Notes: generated by a model from the letters alone, not told the origin. DNA of 64,000 bases from Lachnospiraceae bacterium UBA7205 (GCA_002490665.1 DKUL01000052.1:7696-71695); one strand, 5' to 3'. Positions 54,864-63,840 are shown, counted from the first letter of the stretch. A program made the numbers and translations.

Positions 54864-55718
54864 CTAACGAAACAGCATAATGAAAAAATACGTAATTGGT
54901 GCTGTAAATATCACGCTGTCAAAACGATCCATAATTCCCCCATGTCCTGGTATCAGATTGCCGTAATCCTTTATCTCATGGTTTCTCTTAATGGCAGAAG
55001 CAGCCAAGTCACCGACCTGCGATATGACTGAGCCTACACCGCCGACGGCAGCAAGAAGCACGGCAAAGTTTTCCTCACCGACCGTATGCTCCATGTACAG
55101 GCCAAAAGCAGCACCAAACAATGCCGCACCGACAATGCCGCCCAGTGAACCCTCGATTGATTTTTTCGGGCTAAGCACAGGCGCAAGCTTATGCTTTCCA
55201 AACAGTACTCCCGTAAGATAGGCAAACGTGTCTGATATCCACGAACTAATAAATATCATCCACACCAGATAAATGCCATGCTCAAGCTGTCTTGTCAGAA
55301 ACACAAAGGACAGCATCACAGGTGCATATATCAAAGAAAAGTAGGTGTCCATTACCTGGCTGGCATGGAACCTCGGAAAACCAAATACATACACAAACAT
55401 CATTGCAATCAGCGCCATAATGATGACCATCACCCACCATGACGTGTCCTGGATAAAATATACTGCGGCATAATAGCACATAATGACAGCACATCCCATC
55501 ATTTCAAGACCATTTATTCTTCCATACTGTCCGCAATTGTCTTTCTCCCTGACACCACATGCCTTTGTCAATTCCAAAAAACCGATGACAGATATGATAA
55601 ACAGGACGGCTGCCAGTATTATTCCTCCCGGAAGAATAGCTGCGAGCGCCACAATCACAATGACAACCGCGCTTATCGTTCTCTCCCTGCTTATCTTTTT
55701 AAGAATATTTGAAGCCAT
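54864..55718 (-). CDS. cdsA: Phosphatidate cytidylyltransferase
   Basis: 284 residues with about eight membrane helices. Makes CDP-diacylglycerol, the precursor of phospholipids. The family signature near the C-terminus is present: SPKKSIEGSLGG, then QVGDLAASAIKRNHEIKDYG and PGHGGIMDRFDS. The ATG has AAGGAGG at ideal spacing and begins 3 bases after the uppS stop, so the two are co-translated. Confidence 0.96.
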   Translation of the reverse strand: MASNILKKISRERTISAVVIVIVALAAILPGGIILAAVLFIISVIGFLELTKACGVREKDNCGQYGRINGLEMMGCAVIMCYYAAVYFIQDTSWWVMVIIMALIAMMFVYVFGFPRFHASQVMDTYFSLIYAPVMLSFVFLTRQLEHGIYLVWMIFISSWISDTFAYLTGVLFGKHKLAPVLSPKKSIEGSLGGIVGAALFGAAFGLYMEHTVGEENFAVLLAAVGGVGSVISQVGDLAASAIKRNHEIKDYGNLIPGHGGIMDRFDSVIFTAPITYFFIMLFR

Positions 55719-55721
55719 TCC

Positions 55722-56429
55722 CTACGCCTCCTTCACGAGCCCATATCTCCGGTCTCTGCTCTGATATGCCTCCACCGCCTTGGCAAGCTCGTTTTTGTCA
55801 AAGTCAGGCCACGGTACGGACGTAAAATAAAGTTCCGCATAAGCAATCTGCCATAACAGAAAATTTGATATTCGCTGCTCACCCGATGTCCTTATCAGCA
55901 AGTCCGGATCCGGAAGACCTGCCGTGTCAAGCTCTGCCGCTATTTTGGCATCGTCGATTTCGTCCGGATTCAGTGCTCCTGCTGCCACTTTACCAGCAAG
56001 TCCGGCGATCGCCCTTCTAAGCTCATCACGTCCGCCATAATTAATCGCTATCTGAAAATGAAGTCCTGTATTATTTTTTGTAGCCTGCTCCAGCTCCTCA
56101 ATACTCGCCCGCAGGTCAGGCGCAAGAGCGGATTTGTCACCAAGAACCCGAACGCACATATTGTTCTTCTGCGCCCGCTTAATACTGTTTTTCATATAGT
56201 TTCTGAGCAGGTTCATCAATGTTGCCACTTCGCTGTCCGGTCTGCTCCAGTTTTCTGTCGAAAATGCATATACTGTCAAATAATGAATTCCCATGTTATA
56301 GGCGTCCTCACATATCTGTTCCACCGCCTTCGCCCCCTGCACATGACCCGCAGTACGTGGAAGCCCTTTCGCCTTTGCCCAGCGTCCATTTCCATCAAGT
56401 ATGATTGCTACATGGTTTGGTACATTCAT
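55722..56429 (-). CDS. uppS: Isoprenyl (undecaprenyl diphosphate) synthase
   Basis: 235 residues. Builds the C55 lipid carrier for wall synthesis. cis-Prenyltransferase signatures: HVAIILDGNGRWAKAKGLPR with the catalytic Asp, GHVQGAKAVEQI, YAFSTENWSRP, INYGGRDEL, and LIRTSGEQRISNFLLWQIAYAE. The ATG at 56429 follows GGAGGATGTGTT; the frame is open 42 codons further upstream into the family 1 repeat, which is not coding. Confidence 0.96.
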   Translation of the reverse strand: MNVPNHVAIILDGNGRWAKAKGLPRTAGHVQGAKAVEQICEDAYNMGIHYLTVYAFSTENWSRPDSEVATLMNLLRNYMKNSIKRAQKNNMCVRVLGDKSALAPDLRASIEELEQATKNNTGLHFQIAINYGGRDELRRAIAGLAGKVAAGALNPDEIDDAKIAAELDTAGLPDPDLLIRTSGEQRISNFLLWQIAYAELYFTSVPWPDFDKNELAKAVEAYQSRDRRYGLVKEA

Positions 56430-56478
56430 AACACATCCTCCATTTCCATAATTTTGCTGCCACCCGCCAATGCACCGT

Positions 56479-56560
56479 GAAGGTCTATCCTTCCTACTCG
56501 TGCGCCGGGCATCCGTCAGCTTGCTGACATATTTCATCCGGACGCCCATGTGCATAAAAA
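56479..56560. repeat. Intergenic palindromic repeat, family 1, copy B
   Basis: Short hairpin GAAGG/CCTTC (56479-56483 with 56489-56493), then CCTACTCGTGCGCC, nested palindrome GGGCATCCG (56507-56515) with CGGACGCCC (56539-56547) enclosing GTCAGC/GCTGAC (56515-56520 with 56523-56528), and tail ATGTGCATAAAAA. It is nearly identical in plan to copy A. It occupies the gap between frr and uppS, within a probable operon. Confidence 0.7.
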
Positions 56561-56616
56561 GATGAGGGCATTACATCCTCCATGCACGCCCCCATGTTTT
56601 CGCCATCTCTGATAAA

Positions 56617-57168
56617 CTATACCGTAAGAATCTCCTTAGACTTCTCATCAACCGCCTTATCAACATCCTTAATGTATTTGTCCGTAAGCTTCTGTACAGA
56701 ATCCTCCAAATCCTTAATCTCATCCTCAGACACTTCTGTCTTTGCAAGCTTCTTAAAAGAATCATTTGCATCGCGTCTGATGTTACGGATTGCAACCTTG
56801 CACTCCTCGCCTTTTTTCTTTACATCCTTAACCAGTTCTTTTCTGCGCTCCTCTGTAAGCTCAGGAAATACAAGACGGATGACTGCCCCGTCATTGTTCG
56901 GTGTAATACCAATGTCCGAAGCCATGATTGCCTTCTCAATATCCTTGATAAGACTCTTTTCCCACGGAGCTATTTGGATCATTCGCGCTTCAGGAACCGT
57001 GATGTTTCCAACCTGCTGAATGGGTGTGGGTGTACCATAATAATCCACCTTCAGCTTGTCAAGAACATGCGGATTGGCACGTCCCGCACGTATCGTCTGG
57101 TAATCTGATAAAAGAAAATCAAGTGCTTTCTGCATTTTATCATCATATGTTTTTACTCTTGCATCCAT
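56617..57168 (-). CDS. frr: Ribosome recycling factor
   Basis: 183 residues. With EF-G it splits the post-termination ribosome. Family signatures: IRAGRANPHVLDKLKVDYYGTPTP and IAPWEKSLIKDIEKAI near the middle, then the long helices of domain I (ELTEERRKELVKDVKKKGEE). The ATG at 57168 follows GGAGGAC; the frame continues 12 codons upstream without signal. It is next to pyrH, as in most bacteria. Confidence 0.97.
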   Translation of the reverse strand: MDARVKTYDDKMQKALDFLLSDYQTIRAGRANPHVLDKLKVDYYGTPTPIQQVGNITVPEARMIQIAPWEKSLIKDIEKAIMASDIGITPNNDGAVIRLVFPELTEERRKELVKDVKKKGEECKVAIRNIRRDANDSFKKLAKTEVSEDEIKDLEDSVQKLTDKYIKDVDKAVDEKSKEILTV

Positions 57169-57200
57169 TTCTATGTCCTCCTGTTTTTTATTCTGGTAAA

Positions 57201-57902
57201 TCATACCGTAATCACTGTACCGCTTGATTTTCCCTTTACAGTATTAATAATACTGTTTTCTTCATTTAATCCGAATATCGTCATCGGCATCCGGTTCTCC
57301 ATGCAAAGCACTGCCGCTGCAAGATCCATCACGCCAAGCTGCTTATCAACAACCTCCTTGATTGGAATCGTGTCATATTTTTTTGCATCCTTATGAATCT
57401 TCGGATCCGCATCATAAACGCCATCCACAGCCCTCGCTGACAATATCATATCCGCCTCAATCTCAATTGCCCTGAGCACCGTTCCCATATCCGTTGAGAA
57501 ATATGGATGGCCAATACCGCCTGCCAAAAAAATCACTTTCCCGTCCTGAAGTGCTGCCACTGCCTTGTCTTTTGAAAAAAGCTCCGTAAAAGCCGCACAT
57601 TGAAACGGCGTGAAAATTTCCGTGTCCATGCCTACAAACCGGAAAATTTCAGAGACATAGATACAGTTCATAACAGTGGCAAGCATACCTATCTGGTCTG
57701 CCTTTGTGCGGTCAATCGTCTCACTTGTCCTTCCGCGCCAGAAATTGCCGCCGCCTATTACAATCCCTACCTGTACACCGCTGTCGACGATTTCCTTTAC
57801 CTGCCTCGCCACCGCTGTTACAGTAGGCTCATCAAACCCTGTCTTCTTGTCTCCGGCAAGCGCTTCCCCGCTCAGTTTCAATAATATCCTGTTCATATCC
57901 AT
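57201..57902 (-). CDS. pyrH: UMP kinase
   Basis: 233 residues. Phosphorylates UMP to UDP. Amino-acid-kinase fold: RILLKLSGEALAG at the N-terminus, VGIVIGGGNFWRGR near 47, and ADMILSARAVDGVYDADPKIH near 150. GGGAG precedes the ATG. In most Firmicutes tsf lies upstream; here the upstream neighbour is a bactofilin gene. Confidence 0.97.
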   Translation of the reverse strand: MDMNRILLKLSGEALAGDKKTGFDEPTVTAVARQVKEIVDSGVQVGIVIGGGNFWRGRTSETIDRTKADQIGMLATVMNCIYVSEIFRFVGMDTEIFTPFQCAAFTELFSKDKAVAALQDGKVIFLAGGIGHPYFSTDMGTVLRAIEIEADMILSARAVDGVYDADPKIHKDAKKYDTIPIKEVVDKQLGVMDLAAAVLCMENRMPMTIFGLNEENSIINTVKGKSSGTVITV

Positions 57903-57950
57903 ACAGCTCCCGCTTTATTTTTGTAACAATCCAATCCCCGGCTCTACCTG

Positions 57951-58964
57951 TTACTTATTTTCTTTGTTTCCCCTGTTCTTCTTGACATCATTGAAGAAGG
58001 TTGTAGGACTAACATCCGCATAGCACTGTGAACACATACCCTCAATCACCGCACCATTGTTAATCTGTACAGATTTCGACTTAATATTGCCCATCACAAT
58101 TGCAGATGTATCAAGAATCACGGGACCATGCACATCGATGTCACCTTTCACGGCGCCTGCAATCACTGCACTTGTCGCAAAAATATTTCCTATAACCACA
58201 GAACTCTGACCAATCTTCACGCTGCCCTTGCTTTTTACCTCACCGTTAATCTGTGCTGACTCGGCATAGATTTCCGCCGCTGCGGAATTACCCGTAATGC
58301 TTCCTGTCACATTCAGCTTGCCAAGGATTTCTATATTGCCTGTAATACTTCCTATCAAATCCATGTTGCCGCTGCTTGTCACATCACCTGTAATACTCAT
58401 TCCTGCCGTGATAACCGCCGTGTCCGTCGAAGCCGCGTCACTCGCTGTAAAATCATCCTGTACTGCTGCCGGAGCTGCATCCATATATGCAGGTTCCTGT
58501 ATATTCTGTTCTACCTCATTTAATAACTGTTCCATTTCTGCGTCTGCCTCACTTATATTATTTTGTTCTGCTGCCGATGCCTCAGCGCCCATTTCGGACA
58601 TTGTCCCCGGAGTACCTTCTGTTGCTGCTTCCTGCGTAAGCCCGGCAAATATATCCGTTTCATCACTGCCTGCCGGCTCTGCCACATCGTCCACAGCGCT
58701 CAGCATCGTTGCCAGGTCAGGCACTTTCGTCTCCCCGGCCTCCTGCTGTGCATCAGCGTCTACCGGTGCATCTCCAAGAGCAGCTACTCCCTTTTCAAGC
58801 ATAGCTTCAAGATCCGCAAAATCAGTGTCGGAAGATTCTCCAAACAAATCCTCAGACGCTGTCACCCCTTCCTCATCAAGCCCAAAATCGCCAACGGTCT
58901 CCTCTGTTCCCAAATCATTTACTGTCTGTGACAAATCCTGTTTTAAATCCTGAAAAAAACCCAT
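57951..58964 (-). CDS. Bactofilin-family cytoskeletal protein with long acidic N-terminus
   Basis: 337 residues. Residues 1-170 are acidic and low-complexity (Asp, Glu, Ala, Ser rich) and look disordered. From about 178 (TAVITAGMSITGDV) comes the bactofilin beta-helix, with repeating units such as GSITGNIEILGKLNVTGSIT and GDIDVHGPVILDTSAIVMGN. The tail has CSQCYADVSPTTFF and ends in a basic Lys/Asn stretch. Bactofilins polymerise into filaments at the membrane and often guide wall hydrolases. The usual bactofilin is about 120-200 residues, so the N-terminal extension is unusual. The ATG follows TTGGAGGATAG. Confidence 0.88.
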   Translation of the reverse strand: MGFFQDLKQDLSQTVNDLGTEETVGDFGLDEEGVTASEDLFGESSDTDFADLEAMLEKGVAALGDAPVDADAQQEAGETKVPDLATMLSAVDDVAEPAGSDETDIFAGLTQEAATEGTPGTMSEMGAEASAAEQNNISEADAEMEQLLNEVEQNIQEPAYMDAAPAAVQDDFTASDAASTDTAVITAGMSITGDVTSSGNMDLIGSITGNIEILGKLNVTGSITGNSAAAEIYAESAQINGEVKSKGSVKIGQSSVVIGNIFATSAVIAGAVKGDIDVHGPVILDTSAIVMGNIKSKSVQINNGAVIEGMCSQCYADVSPTTFFNDVKKNRGNKENK

Positions 58965-59035
58965 ATTAAACTATCCTCCAATTTTATTTTGTATCTCGCT
59001 AATAAAGCACACTAGCCTTGATTAACTTTCATTTG

Positions 59036-60013
59036 TTATTTATGCAAATGCTGTACACGCACTGTGTCCTTAGATATCGGTAAAATCACTGTATTATCAG
59101 ACTCAAGTATCGCTTCTATAATCATCGGCAGTGCATCGACAGTAGAATCCTTGCCCGCCGCATCGTGAAAAAGAATCACTGAGTTATTGTATTTGCCCAC
59201 ATTGTCAAGCACATTTCTGGCAATCTGGCTGGCACTTTTATGTCCGCCCGTAGCATCGCCGCTTGACACATTCCAGTCAAAGTAAACCATTCCTTCCTCG
59301 TCAAGATAATCAATCAGCTCCCACATATCTGCTTTGCTGATTGTGTTGCTGCTTCCTCCCGGAAATCTTACAATATTACAGTCCTCGCCAGTCAGTTCAT
59401 ACAGGAAATCATGGAGCTGTGTCAAATCGTGCTTGTACGCATCCAGCGACTCATAAATTTCATTATATTTGTGGCTATAAGAATGCATCCCCAGTGTATG
59501 GCCATCTGCCACAATCCGTTTATACTGTTCTGGATATTTATCCTTTGCAACAACAAAAAATGTTGCCTTCACGCCATACTGATCCAGAATGTCAAGTATT
59601 CTGTCCGTATTGGCGCTTGGTCCGTCATCAAAGGTGAGATACACTCTCTTAATGCCTGCACTGCTGTCCTCCCTGTCATCCCACACATGACTATTTTCAC
59701 ATACGGCTGCTTCCGCTATATCCACAGCCTCCGACTCATCTACCGTATTGCCGTTGATATCCGTACTCATCATTACGGAAGCTTCCTGATACGGTTCATC
59801 CGCATCATTGTTCTGAAGCACAAGCAGTCTCTGCTCAAGCCCATTTACCTTTTTACCAATATTTACCACCAGTACAAGTATCACAATGCAATTGACAATC
59901 GTCATAAATGTAAGCACCGGAATCAAAATTTCAATAAAGCTTCGTTTTTTTGCCCTTTTGATTTTATTGCCCGATTCCCCATTGTTGTCAGTCTCCATAT
60001 TATTCTGTGACAT
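59036..60013 (-). CDS. Membrane-anchored polysaccharide deacetylase (NodB/CE4 domain)
   Basis: 325 residues. Short basic N-terminus, one membrane helix (VLTFMTIVNCIVILVLVV, about 33-50), a linker of about 80 residues, then the CE4 domain: VYLTFDDGPSANTDRIL (catalytic Asp-Asp), GHTLGMHSYSH (His-x-x-x-His metal motif), RFPGGSSN, FDWNVSSGD and VILFHDA. It probably removes N- or O-linked acetyl groups from wall polysaccharide outside the membrane. Substrate unknown. Its neighbour is the bactofilin gene. Confidence 0.92.
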   Translation of the reverse strand: MSQNNMETDNNGESGNKIKRAKKRSFIEILIPVLTFMTIVNCIVILVLVVNIGKKVNGLEQRLLVLQNNDADEPYQEASVMMSTDINGNTVDESEAVDIAEAAVCENSHVWDDREDSSAGIKRVYLTFDDGPSANTDRILDILDQYGVKATFFVVAKDKYPEQYKRIVADGHTLGMHSYSHKYNEIYESLDAYKHDLTQLHDFLYELTGEDCNIVRFPGGSSNTISKADMWELIDYLDEEGMVYFDWNVSSGDATGGHKSASQIARNVLDNVGKYNNSVILFHDAAGKDSTVDALPMIIEAILESDNTVILPISKDTVRVQHLHK

Positions 60014-60189
60014 TTGTTACCCTTTCAAACTATACCAAGCTGCTGTCCCCCATGGCAATATCATTCCTTATCGCCATTGAGCAAATTTATAGACATACCG
60101 ATTATAACATAAAACAACCACATTAGAAAAGAGATTTTATAAAGTTTATTCAAAAGTTTATGAAATCCTGTTACTCCCCAACCATTTCC

Positions 60190-60753
60190 CTATTCCAGCG
60201 CTTCATTATAATGTGCACGCTCTCCGCCGACATATTTTGGCCTTGTCCGCGCACAAACAATATGAGCCCCCCCAATCACGGGATGCTCTATCCTGACAGG
60301 AACGGCAACCGGCTTTAAATGCATGCCGATCAGTGTATCTCCGATATCAATTCCCGCATGTGCCCGGATACGCTCCACCGCCACCGGATGCTCCATCACC
60401 TTCCATGCCGCCGTGGCAAACGAGCCGCCTGCTTTTAGCTGCGGCATCACATTTACCTCCTCATAGCCAAAACGCTCCGCATCTGCCTGTGTCATGATAA
60501 GCGCCCGGTTAAGATGTTCACAGCACTGTGCCGCAACGGAAACTCCCGCTGCCCTCAGCTCGCCATACATGGCCGCAAATACAGCCTCCCCAAGCTCCGC
60601 ATTTGAATAGGAGCCAATGTGTTTTGCCGCAATCTCACTTGTGGAGCATCCTATCACGACAAGGTTTCCTTCCCTCAGCTTTGCCTGTCCCAGGAATTCC
60701 CTGACAACCCTTTTCGCATCATTCACTTCCTTCTCAAATCTTTCATCCATCAT
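60190..60753 (-). CDS. TIGR01440/DUF436-family conserved protein
   Basis: 187 residues. The sequence VVIGCSTSEIAAKHIGS near 30, QCCEHLNRALI near 98 and GIDIGDTLIGMHLKPVAVPVR near 140 are the conserved blocks of this Firmicutes family. No catalytic activity is established. There is no signal peptide or membrane segment. Two ATGs begin at 60753 and 60750 after GGGAGTGGG. It starts 20 bases after the acyltransferase stop, so the two are probably co-transcribed. Confidence 0.88.
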   Translation of the reverse strand: MMDERFEKEVNDAKRVVREFLGQAKLREGNLVVIGCSTSEIAAKHIGSYSNAELGEAVFAAMYGELRAAGVSVAAQCCEHLNRALIMTQADAERFGYEEVNVMPQLKAGGSFATAAWKVMEHPVAVERIRAHAGIDIGDTLIGMHLKPVAVPVRIEHPVIGGAHIVCARTRPKYVGGERAHYNEALE

Positions 60754-60772
60754 CTTTTATCCCACTCCCTTA

Positions 60773-61873
60773 TTATTTTTTCCCTATTATTTTTTTTAAA
60801 ACAGGAATTTTCCCAATAATCCCTACAATCAGCCACGATATTGCAAGCACTATTATTGTTTCAAATATATTGAATATATATGACGGCTGCTGTATAAAAT
60901 CAAACCGCTGTATCACGAATATCAGCAAATACCCCGATACAATGTAGATTCCCATGCTGTCTGCCCCAAGCTTTCTAAGACCCCCGAATTGAATCCTGCC
61001 ATTTCCCTGCTGATTTAATTTGTCAGCGCACATCAAAATATATTGCCATACCAGAATAAAAAAAACGCTGCCGACAAAACCAATCACCAGCCTGTATATG
61101 TCAATACCAAGCTGCCGGGCCGCATTTTTCCCAACCAGCTTATAGCCCGTCAGATATATAAATGAATCCTCATTATAATATATGAATAATCCGGCAAAAG
61201 CAAGCCCTGTTATCCCAATCATCCATAAACGCGGACTTTTTTGGGCAGGCTTTCCCTTATTCTCCATATATCCATGCACATAATATCCGGTAAGATAATA
61301 TGGAAGCATGTACTTATATGCCCCCATGCCCAGTCCGTCCGGCAGTATGAAAAGCGCCATGAAGCCCAGGACATATATTATTATATTATCCCTCAAAAAG
61401 TTGTGCATTACATACACCACCAGAAAGCTCCACCATACTGCCCACAAAAACCAGAGATTATTCAGTGCATTATAAAAATAAACAAATACCAGCGCTTCCG
61501 GCTGCGGATTTTTCTCCACACAGTTGATAATCAATATTCTTGCGTAATCCAGCGCCGTCCAGAAAAATATGGGAACAAGCAATGTCGCAGCCCTGCTTCT
61601 GAGTACCTCCAGACGAGCCTTCTGGTTCTGGCATCTCTTCATACTATACCAGCCCAGATATCCGCTTATCAGCATAAACAGCGGCATATGAAAGCTATAT
61701 ATAAACTGATACAGCCTGTCACGAAAATAACTGGATTCCACCCTGTATGGTTCGCCGCTCCCCTCCTGTATACAATGCCCCAATACGACAAGTATAATAG
61801 AAAATCCCCTTAATATGTCCGGAAGCATCTCCCTTTTACCGCTCTTTTTCACTGAAACCTTTTCCGTATCCAT
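60773..61873 (-). CDS. Acyltransferase family 3 membrane protein
   Basis: 366 residues, about ten membrane helices. N-terminal DILRGFSIILVVLGHC carries the conserved Arg and His of the family; FHMPLFMLISGYLGWYS follows. Members transfer acyl (often acetyl) groups to sugars of surface polysaccharides. A wall-modifying role would complement the nearby deacetylase, but this is inference. AGGAAAGG precedes the ATG at 61873; an ATG 15 codons later is an alternative. Confidence 0.9.
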   Translation of the reverse strand: MDTEKVSVKKSGKREMLPDILRGFSIILVVLGHCIQEGSGEPYRVESSYFRDRLYQFIYSFHMPLFMLISGYLGWYSMKRCQNQKARLEVLRSRAATLLVPIFFWTALDYARILIINCVEKNPQPEALVFVYFYNALNNLWFLWAVWWSFLVVYVMHNFLRDNIIIYVLGFMALFILPDGLGMGAYKYMLPYYLTGYYVHGYMENKGKPAQKSPRLWMIGITGLAFAGLFIYYNEDSFIYLTGYKLVGKNAARQLGIDIYRLVIGFVGSVFFILVWQYILMCADKLNQQGNGRIQFGGLRKLGADSMGIYIVSGYLLIFVIQRFDFIQQPSYIFNIFETIIVLAISWLIVGIIGKIPVLKKIIGKK

Positions 61874-61932
61874 TTCAGACCTTTCCTATTTACACGCTTC
61901 TTTCAATATCCAACCAAATACAGCTCTGATAA

Positions 61933-62109
61933 AAAATATTTTACTATACTGAACAGATACTAACACACTTCCTTTATTTTTTCAATAAGGCAGATATTGA
62001 CAAACTGGAACAGCACGGTTATGATTGTTTTAGTGTTTCTATAAAGAACAACTATCTTGCGAACATGAACTTATCCATAAAAAAGGAGGACTTACCATGC
62101 CAAAATTAA
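61933..62109 (+). pseudogene. Possible coding remnant upstream of dapL
   Basis: A frame without a start codon runs from just after the stops at 61927-61932 to TAA 62107 and encodes protein-like sequence, for example DIDKLEQHGYDCFSVSI and NNYLANMNLSIKK. The composition looks like the C-terminal end of a real protein, distantly reminiscent of the ends of squalene/phytoene-synthase-like proteins, but I cannot identify it. It runs through the dapL ribosome binding site, so it is not expressed as such. It may be chance. Confidence 0.2.
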
Positions 62110-63293
62110 ATGAAAACTATCTAAATCTCAAAGAAAGCTACTTGTTTTCTGAGATTAGCCACCGTGTCAGCACTTATACTGCCGCCAACCCGGACAAAAA
62201 AATAATCCGCCTTGGAATCGGTGATGTCACACTCCCAATTGGTTCCAAAATGATTGCCGAGCTTCATGAAGGTGTTAACGCCCTTGCAAACGCGGAAACA
62301 TTTAAAGGATATGGCCCGGAACAGGGATACGATTTTCTCCGGAATGCCATTGTTGATTACTACAAAAGGAACGACGTATCAATCGAGCCTGACGAAGTAT
62401 TTGTCTCTGACGGTGCCAAAAGCGATACCGGCAATATCACAGACCTCTTTGCAAAAGAGAATACAATCCTTATCCCCGACCCGGTTTATCCAGTCTATGT
62501 TGACACCAATATCATGAACGGCCGAACCATCACCTATATTGACGCAAATGAGGACAATGATTTTCTTCCCATGCCGGACTTTGACCTGCACGCTGACATC
62601 ATTTATATCTGTTCCCCAAACAATCCAACCGGTGCCGCGTACAATAAAGAACAATTAAAAGTCTGGGTAGACTATGCACTCGAAAATGATGCAATTATCC
62701 TATATGACTCAGCCTATGAATGCTTTATAACAGATGGTTCGCTCCCCAGAAGTATCTATGCCATCGAAGGCTCCAAAAAATGTGCCATAGAATTTTGTTC
62801 CTTATCCAAAACAGCTGGTTTTACGGGAACACGCTGTGGTTATACCATCGTACCGAAAAGTTTAAAATTTACAGCCTCCACTGGTGATGTGCTTTCGCTT
62901 AATGCAATGTGGAACCGACGCCAGACCACCAAGTTTAATGGCGTGTCCTATATTGTACAAAAAGGAGCCGCAGCGGCATTCTCCATTGAAGGAATGGAAC
63001 AGTGCAAAAATAATATTAAATACTATCAGGAAAATGCCAAAATTATCTCTAAAGGACTTGCACGAAAAAACATCCGATACTTTGGCGGTATCAATTCTCC
63101 TTATGTATGGTTCAAATGCCCAAATGACATGGATTCCTGGGACTTCTTTGATTATCTGCTGACCAACGCACAGATTGTCGGAACTCCCGGTGCAGGCTTC
63201 GGCAAAAACGGTCAGAAATTTTTCCGCCTTACTTCATTTGGCAACCGGGAAAATACCATTGAAGCAATGGAGCGAATAAACAGCCTGTTCTAA
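62097..63293 (+). CDS. dapL: LL-diaminopimelate aminotransferase
   Basis: 398 residues. PLP enzyme that converts tetrahydrodipicolinate directly to LL-DAP for lysine and peptidoglycan. Fold-type I motifs: RLGIGDVTLPI near 37, GYGPEQGYDFLR near 72, CSPNNPTGAAY near 167, YDSAYECFI near 196, and the PLP-lysine motif SLSKTAGFTGTRCGY near 230. This signature is specific for DapL among class I aminotransferases. AAAGGAGG precedes the ATG. It supplies the residue that MurE here is predicted to add. Followed by a repeat and a terminator. Confidence 0.93.
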   Translation: MPKLNENYLNLKESYLFSEISHRVSTYTAANPDKKIIRLGIGDVTLPIGSKMIAELHEGVNALANAETFKGYGPEQGYDFLRNAIVDYYKRNDVSIEPDEVFVSDGAKSDTGNITDLFAKENTILIPDPVYPVYVDTNIMNGRTITYIDANEDNDFLPMPDFDLHADIIYICSPNNPTGAAYNKEQLKVWVDYALENDAIILYDSAYECFITDGSLPRSIYAIEGSKKCAIEFCSLSKTAGFTGTRCGYTIVPKSLKFTASTGDVLSLNAMWNRRQTTKFNGVSYIVQKGAAAAFSIEGMEQCKNNIKYYQENAKIISKGLARKNIRYFGGINSPYVWFKCPNDMDSWDFFDYLLTNAQIVGTPGAGFGKNGQKFFRLTSFGNRENTIEAMERINSLF

Positions 63294-63305
63294 ACCGCAA
63301 TAATC

Positions 63306-63349
63306 GAGTAGGAAAGGATTATCTTTTCCTATTCGGTATGCACATAAAA
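63306..63349. repeat. Family 1 repeat, short copy D
   Basis: Hairpin GAGTAGGAAAGG with the CCTATTC-type arm (63306-63317 with 63323-63334), followed by the tail TATGCACATAAAA. The nested second palindrome of copies A and B is absent. The tail runs into the dapL terminator. Confidence 0.5.
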
Positions 63350-63383
63350 CCCCTTTGACAGATTAATCTGCCAAAGGGGTTTT
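63346..63383 (+). terminator. Rho-independent terminator after dapL
   Basis: AAAACCCCTTTG (63346-63357) pairs with CAAAGGGGTTTT (63372-63383), with an inner CAGATT/AATCTG extension after one mismatch; ends TTTTATT. It can work in both directions. In the remaining 200 bases to the csp stop, a hairpin ATCAAAT/ATTTGAT (63403-63430) is seen without a T run; nothing else is evident. Confidence 0.85.
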
Positions 63384-63583
63384 ATTAAGACTCTATTTTA
63401 GCATCAAATCAGGCAAAAATGCCATTTGATACATCTCAGTAACTACATTTTTCAAGAATCTGCCACATATCGCAAAATCCCGACTGGTCTATTACTTATT
63501 TTTACAAATATTTGTAATGGCCGGACTAACGTACTCTGAAATCTGTTAAAATAAATCTTATGTTCAAATGTACACTCCATTCA

Positions 63584-63796
63584 TTATGCAAGTGTAACAT
63601 TTGCCGCTCTGAGCTTAGAGCTGTTCTTAGGATCCTGCTCAATATCGAAAGTCACCTTCTGACCCTCCTCAAGTGTCTTGTATCCGTCAGATACAATAGC
63701 TGAGAAATGTACAAAGACATCTTCTCCTGTACCTTCATTTGTTATGAATCCATAACCCTTCTGAGCATTAAACCACTTAACTGTTCCGTTGTTCAT
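63584..63796 (-). CDS. Cold-shock protein (CspA family)
   Basis: 70 residues, one cold-shock domain. RNP1 is KGYGFITN and RNP2 is VFVHFSAI; the N-terminus [17 protein letters not shown] is typical. Binds single-stranded RNA/DNA and melts mRNA structure. The ATG at 63796 follows GGAGGTTC; an ATG 13 codons upstream lies before the ribosome binding site. It has its own promoter and a hairpin-bearing leader of about 118 bases. Which csp paralogue it is cannot be said. Confidence 0.95.
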   Translation of the reverse strand: MNNGTVKWFNAQKGYGFITNEGTGEDVFVHFSAIVSDGYKTLEEGQKVTFDIEQDPKNSSKLRAANVTLA

Positions 63797-63840
63797 TTCT
63801 AGAACCTCCATTAAAAATATTTGTGTACTCTCCATAAGTC

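Noticed and set aside
56430..56555. Upstream extension of uppS by 42 codons
   Set aside because: It lies across the family 1 repeat and precedes a perfect ribosome binding site at the conserved start.
63403..63430. Hairpin between dapL and csp as csp terminator
   Set aside because: About 150 bases after the csp stop and without a T run on either strand; noted only as a hairpin.
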